From Xenopus tropicalis (Eukaryota; Chordata; Amphibia; Anura; Pipidae): DNA of 64,000 nt. Below are positions 11,152 through 19,357 of the stretch, piece by piece. Under the pieces are notes generated by a model. The model searched no databases, had not been told where the DNA came from, and was given only the letters and a program-made list of their open reading frames with translations. Both the position numbers and the translations under genes were made by a program. The first letter of the stretch is position 1. Each line of letters starts with the position of its first letter. The stretch covers positions 93,020,904 through 93,084,903 of the forward strand of contig NC_030678.2 of assembly GCF_000004195.4 (NCBI RefSeq), in the 5' to 3' direction.

Positions 11152-11584
11152 TATTTTGAAGAGTAGTTTTTAGTGTCAGTATCACTTTAAATAAACCCAG
11201 TAGGATTGCTTTGCCTCCAATAAGAATTAATCATATATTAATCATATATTAGTTAAAATCAAGTACAAGATACCATTTCTTTATTACATAGAAAAAGAAC
11301 AGCATTTTAAAAAAATTGAATTATTTGCTTATAATGAAGTCTATGGGCGATGGCCTTGCTTTAATTTGGAACTTTCAAAATAATCTGTTTCTGTATAATG
11401 AATACCTAGCTAATTTTTTAAATAGAAAACATAATTATTTTGCAAAGTCCTACTACTCAAAAAGGACATGATTTTTATGGTATACTTTTTATTTCTAAAT
11501 TACACTGTTTACATAGCAAATAATTCACTCTACCATTTAAAATGTTGTTCTTAAAACAACAAATGTATTTTTTACATTTACACT

Positions 11585-11818
11585 CAGGGCCAGATTTACA
11601 AATTTGCCGCCCCGAGGCCGCCCCCTGTCGCACGCACGCCCGCCCACCCCCCGCCCCCCGAGTGTGCATGCGTGAACAGGGGGGGGGAGAAGTCCCCATT
11701 GCTCCGTATGGGAACACAAATTTTTAGATGATTTTTGTGCGGCGGGGCGGCATGCCGCCCCTAGGTTTCTGCCGCCCTAGGCCCGGGCCTTTGTGGCCTC
11801 TCCACAAATCCAGGCCTG
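11585..11818. mobile_element. GC-rich hAT-type MITE
   Basis: The termini CAGGGCCAGATTTACAAA and ACAAATCCAGGCCTG are inverted repeats. A perfect octamer TTTACACT flanks the element (11577-11584 and 11819-11826). The body is unusually GC-rich (CCGCCC runs) against AT-rich surroundings. Confidence 0.9.
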
Positions 11819-11844
11819 TTTACACTACATTTTCTGCTGTTCTG

Positions 11845-11893
11845 TGAATTTTTCGGCAAAGTGAAATAGGACAGATTCGCTCATAACTAATTC
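11845..11893. mobile_element. Right end of a TAGTGATGAG-type hAT MITE
   Basis: GTGAATTTTTCGGCAAAGTG then GGACAGATTCGCTCATAACT mirrors the left terminus of the 10500-10786 family. Only the end remains. Confidence 0.55.
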
Positions 11894-11894
11894 T

Positions 11895-12335
11895 GAGCTT
11901 TCAGAAGAAGTCAGCGCTACAAATTAGAACTGCTTTCAGATAACCTATTGTTTCTCCTACTCCCATGTAACTGGAGGAGTCATGAGCGGGACTTGGATTT
12001 TTTCCAATTCAGTGCTATTCTGATATCTACCACTTTTAGCAATACAGGTGTCAGGTACCCCATTGTTCTGCTGATCGGTTTCTGGGGGGGAAAGGAAAGG
12101 GGGTGAATTTGCAGCTCAGCAGTTAAGTGTGACTGAGGTTTATCAGAGTACAAGTTACATGGCTGTTGCACCCTGGGAAATGAAGAATATGGCTAGCCCC
12201 ATGTGAAATTTAAAAATTAAATTTAAAAAAATCTGGTGCTTTTAAAAAACAGGTTTCAACACAGGATTCTGTTGGAGAAGCTCTATTAACTGATGCTTTT
12301 TGAAAAAACATGTTTTCCATGAAAGTATTCCTTTA
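11895..12335. mobile_element. T2-type MITE, right end CATGTTTTCCATGAAAG
   Basis: The right end (ATGTTTTCCATGAAAGTATT then CCTTTAG) mirrors the left end of the fragment at 43564 (TTTAAAGGAATACTGTCATG), including GAGAAGCTCTATTAACTGAT versus AGTTAATAGAGATTCTCC. The left boundary is uncertain and the right TTAA has decayed to TTAG. Confidence 0.6.
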
Positions 12336-12429
12336 GGAGTTTAAATGCCAGGGAATTCCCTACCACTTAGTTGAACTGAAGAAGCCAATCGGATAAGTGG
12401 TGCAGTGGTTAAAAGGTTAGGTTGCTCTA

Positions 12430-12747
12430 GGGCAGTGGCAAACGTGGAGATTAGTCGCCCATGATAAATCTTTGCTATTGTGGGCGACAAATCTCCTTTA
12501 AATGGCATCCCACTGGCAAGAATGCAAATGGTCGGTGGGATGGAATACGCGTCGCTTCGGTTTCCCGAAGTCACCTGAAGTTTCCTCTCAAGGAAACCTT
12601 GGGGCAACTTCAGAAAACTAAAGTGACGCGTATGCCATCCCACCAGCGATTTACATTCTTGCCGGTGGGATGGCATTACGGGAAGATTAGTCGTTGCGTT
12701 AATGAGGATTTATCGCAGGCGACTAATCTCCCCATCTGCCACTGCCC
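12430..12747. mobile_element. Harbinger-like MITE (GATTAGTCGCC arms)
   Basis: Ends GGGCAGTGGCAAACGTGG and CATCTGCCACTGCCC are inverted, flanked by CTA and TTA. Inner inverted arms contain GGAGATTAGTCGCC and GCCATCCCACC/GGTGGGATGGC. The 3-bp duplication suggests PIF/Harbinger (inference). Confidence 0.75.
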
Positions 12748-14887
12748 TTAGAGTTAATTCTACTAGATACTGTATATTATGACCTGGATGAATGGACATA
12801 TATAGAATAGGCAGTGGCTTTCAGTTACAAGACTCTCTGTTGCAACATCTTGAGACAAAGCCTTGTGAAATGGACTGGTAGTGCTTTTCAGATTAAGCAC
12901 AAATTAGGCTCTTTGTATTCTGAACTCAGAGCAAACAGGGTACAATACACTGTCTTATAAAAGCTTCAAAGAACAAAAGGAAAATCTGTTGATTACTCAC
13001 GAATACAATAAACAGAGAAAGAAATTGCTTGTCGAACAATAGTCCTATTTATTGTGTACACAAGTTTGGAAAAAAAACAGTAAACTTTAGATACTGCAAA
13101 GTCTACAGTCCAACATACATTCAACAAAGAGTGCCTAATGGCAATATTATTTGGTCTGCAAGTCAAATCTAAAGACATGCCTATATGTGTTAGCTTGCTA
13201 CAAAATATAACTACATTTTATGTATATTTGTCTTTTCTTTATTGACTTTGAAATTTTTGAGGTTGCAGTTGTCCCAGTTTGGGTTCAGAACTAACAACTC
13301 AGCATCGCCCCCCCCCCAAAAAAAATCTTCACAGGGGCCGGTGCTCACAACTTGGATACGTGCCCCCAGCTCTTTGCTCCTTACCTTTAGTGTGTCTCAC
13401 TCCTCGCCTGCTTGCTCCCAGGTAGGAGAGAGGCCAGGGAGAGAGAGTTATAGAAAAGTGGACCCAGCAGCCTGGGCCCCCACAACTGTGGTGTCTGCTT
13501 CCTCTATAGTTGGGTCACTGTGTTCACTCATAATGAGTGAATAATTTGTGCAGGAATCATTTGATTGTTGCATAATTATGTTTTAGTTATGGGTACAACA
13601 AAACCCTTGAAACCATAAAGCCTTGGTACACCCTGCAAGCCTTTGCTCCTGTGCCAGCTAAAGGCTTGCAGGGGTTGGGAAGGATAAAAATTTCCAGCTA
13701 ATAGGATTGGTTGCTCGTAAAATGCTGATAAATACAGAAGAAGACAAAGTGTGCGGATGCAGGTGGCAGCAGCAGTGCGGGCCCTTGAGGTGGGCCCCAG
13801 ATACACCAGTCCCAAATTGAACATAAGTGTGGCAAGTGCGCAAAAGTAGTAAGTCATGCAAGACACTCCTTTGGAATCTACTGCATTCTGCACCTATTTT
13901 TAATCTAATGTGGTAATTCCAAATATTATTGTGTTTCTAAATGCTAATTTTTTCTCAAAATATTTTACATGGACTGGTGTTTAAGTTCTCTGCACACACA
14001 GGAACAATGCCTACCTCTGAATTCAAGTCCAGGTAGTAATTGGGAAATGGTCCCAGTGAGCATAGACAGAGTATCCTGAAATCAGGATTCCTTTCAATCT
14101 GTGGAATCAGGTAAAAAAAACAAAACATTAATATTTAATTTTGGAAGTTCAGATACCATTTATGCACCCAGTGCCCCAGCAGTGTAAGTGCCCCCACATG
14201 TCACCTAAGAAAAACCACTGCATCCCCCACTCAACAACTTGAGAGACAAATTTCCTCATCCCCCTGATTCACTGTTGCTGATGTCTTACTGTGCTGGTGG
14301 CTGGAGTTACAGAAAAGCTGAAACTAGGGGTGACAGCCAAAAGAGGGATGTGCCTTGCACCCCCCACCAATGCATTCCTAAAGGTGGTTTAGGATTGTGT
14401 TGAGTTGGAAAGTCTTGACTTTTAATCTATTAAAGACCCATTCTCCTGACTGATGTGGGTCCTTTTCATTTATTTAAAACAGTGTATTTCATCTTGCAAC
14501 TGTTGGAAAGTACTATGGCACGTGCTATTTTGACTGATGCTCACTGTAGAGACAAAACGCACAACTCTTCCCAGTGACATTAGCAGGAAGCACCCAGAAT
14601 CCACATGTATAAGCCACACAAGATGGCTTGCGAAACTTCCCATCAATGCCGAAGAGATGCCAAGAAGGTTGAGAGTATTTTTATGGCCCCCAAGATTAGC
14701 AAAACACAATCTTATCATCATTACCATCACTGTAAGTGCTATCCCACAGCCCCTTCCCTAGATGAAGAGAAAAACTGGAGAAAAATAACAAGAGGTACAA
14801 AGACTATAACATGTATTAATATGAAATCTGCACTTTTCTGTTACATGGACAATATTATTTACAATATTACAATTCACATATACTGTA
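12748..14887. other. Unassigned intergenic stretch
   Basis: No exon or bounded element recognised. Minor features are a C11-A8 homopolymer junction at 13308 and a short inverted pair GCAAGCCTTTG/AAAGGCTTGC at 13637-13671. Open frames here lack splice or homology support. Confidence 0.5.
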
Positions 14888-14890
14888 TTA

Positions 14891-15545
14891 AGCTGGCCAC
14901 ACATGTGGCTATTTTCAGTCGTTCCAACCCTCCACTGACATTCAGGGCTGAATCATCAGATATGGAGGTAGAAACAATAGGATTTCTACCTCCTTCTGCC
15001 TTTTCAGCCCTGAAGGTAGATTTTGCTCAGGCACCATCAAAATATTTTAAAGGAAAAGTAACGCTAAAATTTTTTAACTAAAAAATCTATTCTACCCTCC
15101 CCCAATAATTGCCCTATCCTGAAAACTATTTGTTATTTTGAATGCTTTAGAAGAAAATACCTGTAAAATACTTGGCTTCCTGTCATTTGAACAAAGGCGA
15201 TATGGCGATGCCGGGAAAGTTTCAGGGTAAGCGTTCACTATGCGGCGATCGACTGATCGAGCCTAGCCTTCCTTCTGTATAGGAAGGAGTCAGGCTAGGC
15301 TCGATCAATCGATCACCGCATAGTTGATTCTTCACCCGATACTTTCTCCTGCATGGCCATATCGGCTTTGTTCAAATGACCGGAAGCCAACTTTAACAGG
15401 TATTTTCTTCTAAAGCATTCAAAATAACAAATAGTTTTCAGGATAGGGCAATTATTGGGGGAGGGTAGAATAGATTTTTTAGTTAAAAATTTTTAGCGTT
15501 ACTTTTCCTTTAACCCACCCGATCGGCAAGTCGACCGAGGTTTCG
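14891..15545. mobile_element. GGCCACAC-family MITE carrying an inserted inverted repeat
   Basis: It starts after TTA with AGCTGGCCACACATGTGG. The AGGTAGAAACAATAGGATTT then CTACCTCC arms also occur at 23228-23260 and 37520-37545. A TTAA element sits at 15047-15513, after which CCCACCCGATCGGCAAGTCG continues the family. The right end is missing. Confidence 0.65.
15047..15513. repeat. Near-perfect long inverted repeat with TTAA ends
   Basis: TTAAAGGAAAAGTAACGCT at the left is mirrored by AGCGTTACTTTTCCTTTAA at the right. The two arms of about 230 bp pair nearly throughout, including AGGCTAGGCTCGATC near the centre (about 15280). TTAA at both ends fits a T2-type fold-back MITE. Confidence 0.9.
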
Positions 15546-16128
15546 AGTCCCTTTGCTTAGTTTCTGATATCTTTATTTACTGATTGCCCAGAATGCATAG
15601 GAACTTGCTGAAACCTACATCTCCTTGATGTGTTTATTATTTTTTGATATATACTGTAACTAAAAATCTCCATAAATAAGAGCAGCAATGAGATATAGTT
15701 ATACTACCAGGGTCAACCCTGAGTAAGATCCTGTGATGCTGTTCGTCAGCTCCTCAGTTTCCTGTGCCGAACGGGGTCCAGGGTGGGCACAATAGTGCTC
15801 TCTGCACTAACACTGCCTAATTTCCAGCCCCCGATATCTCCAGGAGCAATGCCGCCCGAGGTGAATTACTCAACTCATTTCATAGCAGTAGCACCCCTGT
15901 GTACTACCAAAACAATTTGTGTTGTATTGTAAACAATGACCAGTAGACACCAAAGATCATAATTGTAACGTGTATGGTCACCAAGTTACCAAACCATTTT
16001 GTGTTTTTATTGCATTAGCCATGTATTCACTGATTAGACAGAACTGTAATTCTGCAGTGGCATAATCTAATTTTTACAGTGGTGTAGCTAGATGTTACTG
16101 TGCTCTGCAGCAATATTTGTTTAGAGCA
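15546..16128. other. Mostly unassigned; possible hAT end
   Basis: CAGTGGTGTAGCTAG at 16078 resembles a hAT terminus but has no partner. Nothing else is recognised. Confidence 0.4.
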
Positions 16129-16330
16129 CGTGTCAAACACAAGGCCCGTGGACCGAATACGGCCCTTATGGCTGTTTTATGTGGCCCCTGGTGACTGTGT
16201 CTAACTGTGCAGCACCAAATGTCTGACTGTGCCTGACTATACAGTATTTTAATAAAAAATTTGGCCAGCGACTTAACCTGTGTTTTAGATTTTGGCCCCC
16301 TTATGTGATTGAGTTTGACCCCAATCCCAG
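16129..16330. mobile_element. Probable hAT-type relic (GTGTCAAAC...GGCCCG)
   Basis: GTGTCAAACACAAGGCCCG at the left and TTGGCCCCCTTATGTGATTG then AGTTTGACCCC at the right form diverged inverted ends like Charlie-type hAT MITEs. No clear 8-bp duplication was found. Confidence 0.5.
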
Positions 16331-16664
16331 CCGTGCCCTGAGTGTATTTCTGTCCCCTTGCAGATCAGATATTTCATTAGCAATTCACCTTTTTTTAAAT
16401 CATAATGCAGCTCTCTGTTCCTTTTTAATTGTTAGAACCGATCCTTATTGCCTATGAATAAGTACCAAGGGGGTAAAAAATCCATCATGTGAAATATTAT
16501 GGAGTCTGTATGTATTTTATTAACATTATGGATTAAATAAAATGTTTTCTTTTATAAGCCATGTTTGAGTTGCAGGATACTTTTCGTAGTTTGGTTTATG
16601 GATGCCTTGTGGTTCTTGAAGTATAATAGTAATATCATAGGCTTTTTTTGTTATTACAAAGCCT
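16331..16664. other. Unassigned intergenic stretch
   Basis: Nothing recognised. Confidence 0.5.
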
Positions 16665-16830
16665 TTAAAGGACATGTAAAATCGATTTCAGTGGGGAGGG
16701 GGTGCCAAAATATTAGGTGCCCCCCACTGAAAAAGATAATTTATTTTTTTTCCCCAGGCTGGTGCTCCTGTTCGGAAAGAATTACCCCAGCTTGTGGAAA
16801 AAACTGTCTAAACACCCCACCGACATTGCC
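16665..16830. mobile_element. Truncated T2 hairpin MITE
   Basis: TTAAAGGACATGTAAAATCG then GGGGGTGCCAAAATATTAGG and CAGGCTGGTGCTCCTG match the left arm of the 8715-9135 family. The right arm is absent. Confidence 0.65.
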
Positions 16831-16833
16831 TTA

Positions 16834-17312
16834 GGCTAATGCCACACATAGTATTTTCTCCGCAAGCTGAAAATACACCCTGCTACATGTGCCTGTACTC
16901 AAGCTTATTCAATGCTTCACAGTGCAGGCACAAGTAAGAGGATTTTATAGTACTGGAACTTAGGCTGATGCCACACACAGTGTATGGCCTATATTTTCGG
17001 CAAACGGAAAAATGCTTGCCGAAAATATTGCCATACGCTCCTACCTGTGCCTGCACCTGAATGAATGAAATACACTCGGGTGCAAGCACATGTAGCTGAT
17101 ATCTGCCATTTTTTGGTGGATATCGGTTACATGTGCCTGCACCCCAACCGTATTTCATTCATTCGGGTGCAGGCACAAGTAGGAGGGGTATGGTGCTAAT
17201 ACGGGCAAACGATTTTCGGCTTGCCGAAAATATACGCCAGATGCCACGTCTGACATTAGCCTTATACTTGGCAAGCTGAAAAAATGGTGAAAGAAATATG
17301 CTACGTGTGGCA
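16834..17312. mobile_element. Tandem/nested palindromic MITEs (GGCTAATGCCACAC)
   Basis: AGGCTAATGCCACACATAG (16834) and AGGCTGATGCCACACACAG (16962) are two left ends, with inverse ends near 17259 and 17312 (GTGTGGCATTAGC). The inner arms carry ATTTTCGGCAAACGG/TTGCCGAAAATA and CCTGCACCTGAATGAATG, as at 4917-5235. Confidence 0.75.
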
Positions 17313-17317
17313 TTAGC

Positions 17318-17841
17318 TTAAAGCGGACCTGTCACCTTAAGAAATAATTTCAAATTGTTTTCTGTTGTGTTTGGCAAGCAAAATAAACTTTACTTACACT
17401 GTGTAAATTATTTTAATTTTATTTTCTTCATCCTTGGAATTCACAGCAATTGCAGCAAGCAGGCAGGGGCCATTTTGTGGACACTGTTATCAAAGCAGGC
17501 ATTGCATCCTGCCAAAATCTTGTTTCTGTGCCAGTATGGGGGGACCTGATGCCCATGTCCATGCACTGGTTACACAATTACATGGTGAGGAGGGAGGGGG
17601 AATGTGTGGAGGGCAACAACATCTAAGAAGTTCTGAATTGAAAGTGAAAGTAACTGTCTGCCCCACCTCTATGCCTAAGGCATAGAGGCGGGGCAGGCAT
17701 TATATGATTGACAGCTGGGATTTTAAAATGCTTTTATAATGGGTATGGATGTGGTAATAAAAAAAATATTTTGGGTTTCATGTTTAATTTGAAAAGGACT
17801 TTTATTATACAACTTTTTATGTCTGGGTGACAGACATTTAA
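17318..17841. mobile_element. T2-type MITE (GACCTGTCACC ends)
   Basis: TTAAAGCGGACCTGTCACC begins and TCTGGGTGACAGACATTTAA ends the element, with TTAA on both sides. It is collinear with the copy at 49434-49908, sharing AAATAAACTTTACTTAC and GGACTTTTATTATACA. Confidence 0.82.
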
Positions 17842-17888
17842 CATTTGTTTATTATTGCTTGGTGTTCTGTGCATGGGCAGTAGAGTAA

Positions 17889-18077
17889 GGGCTCTGGCAC
17901 ACGGGGAAATTAGTCGCCCGTGACAAAACTCCATGTTCGCGGGCGACTAATCTCCCCGAGTTGTCATGACCCGCCATCCCACCGGCGCCGGCTTGCCATG
18001 ACCCACACGGGGAAATTAGTCGCCCGTGACAAGGGAGATTTGTCGCGGGCGACTAATTTCCCCGTGTGCCAGAGCCC
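17889..18077. mobile_element. Harbinger-like MITE with TAA duplication
   Basis: GGGCTCTGGCACACGGGGAA and TTCCCCGTGTGCCAGAGCCC are perfect 20-bp inverted ends flanked by TAA (17886-17888 and 18078-18080). GTCGCCCG/CGGGCGAC arms lie inside. A solitary right end is at 58083-58106. Confidence 0.88.
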
Positions 18078-18080
18078 TAA

Positions 18081-18840
18081 ATCTTGACAGGTATAATGTA
18101 ACGCGCATGCAGGAACAGGAGTTTGCGCAGGAGATGCCTGGGACACTGCTCTCTTTTTGAACATTTTGTCATTTTAGTTTATATTGTTTATGTTGCTTTT
18201 CAGATCCTCTTTTATCTGTTAGCTATTCTGATTCATAACAGCTGCATTGTTGCTGGGGTAAGTAAGTTCAAACAACCAGATAGCAGCTAAAATTCCTAAT
18301 GGTAATTGCACACATGCTGTTTTCTCCAACCTGCATGCATTAGTATGTGTAGCGACAGGAATGTCCGGCCTGTCACTGTGCACTGGGGAGGCATTCATCG
18401 AGAAAAGGCTTGTGTTTGCACTAACTACACTTTTTCTGAGAAAAATCCATAAAACGAACACAAATTGCAAATTGTCTTATAATACTATTATCCATGTCAT
18501 GTTAAAAAGTTCATTTTTCACAGCAGCTTCTCCAGTTTTTAAGGTGAGAATTGGCGACCCCATATTCCTACCGTCCCAGCAATCCGCCTTGAGGAATTCT
18601 AGAGAACAGGCACACAGCTAAAGGAATATTGTACCTCCCTGTCATTAGGTTAAAACACTGCGCCGCCTCTATTCGGAAGCTCACACCCATACCGCAATTG
18701 GTGTAAGAGATCTACAGAAATGGAGAAAAACCTAAATTGTGTAGACGTTTGTAACACAATGTTTTTGCAGCTTTTCGCACAATTTATAGAAAGTCGCTTA
18801 CACTGTTGCATTTGACACACAGAAGACACCGTACCCTTCA
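18081..18840. other. Upstream flank of usp32
   Basis: No bounded repeat or exon recognised. The short + strand frame at 18361-18621 shows no recognisable domain. Confidence 0.45.
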
Positions 18841-18892
18841 GCTGTCTTATTTAGCTTTGCCCGAAAGAAAAATGGCTGATGAGCGCTTCTGT

Positions 18893-18900
18893 TCACGTGA
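18893..18900. promoter_or_regulatory. TCACGTGA E-box (CLEAR/M-box-like)
   Basis: This 8-bp palindrome is the core bound by MiT/TFE factors (TFEB, TFE3, MITF) and also by USF. It is the only TCACGTGA noticed in the window. Its position about 400 bp before the ATG is compatible with promoter function, but binding is inferred. Confidence 0.4.
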
Positions 18901-19042
18901 TCAATAGCTCTTCCTATTTCCTACCTTAATATACTATAATCTTATGTACAGCCAATATTCCTCAGACCCTTATATGTATGATGCAGGGTGGAGAGCGAAA
19001 GGATTAGCTTTACCTTTTTGCGAACGGGTTAGGGGCGGGGAC

Positions 19043-19060
19043 ATGGAGGATGAGCTGTGA
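19043..19060 (+). other. Possible uORF, 5 codons
   Basis: ATG GAG GAT GAG CTG TGA. It matters only if transcription starts upstream of 19043. Confidence 0.25.
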
Positions 19061-19169
19061 TCGTATCATGTGACTGGTCATATTCGGTGAAGGGGCGGGG
19101 CTCTCGTTAGCAGGAAGCAACGGCAGTAGGTGGATAAGCAGTAGTCGCCTGGAGTGTGGGAAGCAGGTG

Positions 19170-19211
19170 ATGAGCTGGGCGACAGAATTTGATTACGCTT
19201 GCAGGTTTTAG
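19170..19211 (+). other. Possible uORF, 13 codons
   Basis: An ATG in GTGATGA context opens a short frame ending TAG. It precedes the usp32 start by 130 bp and ends before it, so reinitiation would be possible. Confidence 0.35.
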
Positions 19212-19259
19212 GAGCACCAGGAACTGGAGCCCGCAGTGTGGCGCGGTGCCCAAGGAGAC

Positions 19260-19268
19260 ATGGAGTGA
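19260..19268 (+). other. Minimal uORF ATG GAG TGA
   Basis: A start followed by one codon and a stop, 40 bp before the main ATG. Its context (GACATGG) has G at -3 and G at +4. Confidence 0.35.
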
Positions 19269-19299
19269 GGGAAATAATCTTATCTCCTCAAGTGCTATC

Positions 19300-19357
19300 A
19301 TGGGGGCCAAGGAGTCTCGGATCGGGTTTCTGACGTATGATGAAGCCGTGAAAAGAG
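19300..19357 (+). CDS. usp32: usp32 exon 1 (coding), residues 1-19
   Basis: This exon encodes the amino terminus of ubiquitin-specific peptidase 32, a large deubiquitinase of Golgi and late-endosomal membranes known to act on RAB7 and LAMTOR1. The start MGAKESRIGFLTYDEAVKR is recognisable as the USP32 N-terminus. ATG sits in a strong context (A at -3, G at +4). The exon ends AAAAGAG before GTGAGG, leaving phase 1; the split codon becomes Val20 with exon 2. Met-Gly-Ala-Lys-Glu-Ser fits an N-myristoylation signal (Gly2, Ser6); modification is inferred. The catalytic USP domain, DUSP domain and C-terminal prenylation box lie beyond the window. The family identity rests on remembered protein sequence, not a search. 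Confidence 0.92.

Larger units (their letters stand above)
10318..11190. mobile_element. T2-type MITE inserted in the outer MITE
   Basis: It starts TTAAAGAGATACTGAC and ends GTCAGTATCACTTTAA. It carries two later insertions, 10500-10786 and 10824-11151. An uninterrupted relative is at 61922-62189, where the parts on either side of both insertions are contiguous. Confidence 0.85.
10206..11410 (-). mobile_element. TA-flanked MITE, outermost of a three-layer nest
   Basis: It opens with TA then CAGGTATGGGACTTGTTG and resumes after the inserted T2 element with AAACCCAGTAGGATTGCTTT. It ends in a decayed terminus near TTTCTGTATAATGAATACC. In orientation it is the reverse of the 5764-6091 copy. Confidence 0.75.
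18841..19299 (+). promoter_or_regulatory. usp32: usp32 promoter and 5' leader region
   Basis: This is the segment directly before the initiator ATG at 19300. It holds two GC boxes (AGGGGCGGGG at 19031-19040 and 19091-19100), a CCAAT box (18952-18956), an AAAAATGGC site resembling YY1 (about 18869-18877), TCACGTGA (18893-18900) and TCATGTGA (19066-19073). CpGs are denser than in the flanks. No TATA box sits at a convincing distance, which fits a broad housekeeping promoter. The transcription start cannot be placed from sequence alone; it probably lies between about 19040 and 19200. Confidence 0.6.

Noticed and set aside
14605..15081. 158-codon + strand reading frame
   Set aside because: It runs from unassigned sequence into a MITE and its nested inverted repeat; no domain, and composition is not protein-like.
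19107..19310. Minus-strand 67-codon frame at the promoter, possible divergent gene
   Set aside because: It overlaps the usp32 leader and start on the opposite strand, with no domain or minus-strand splice structure to support a head-to-head gene.
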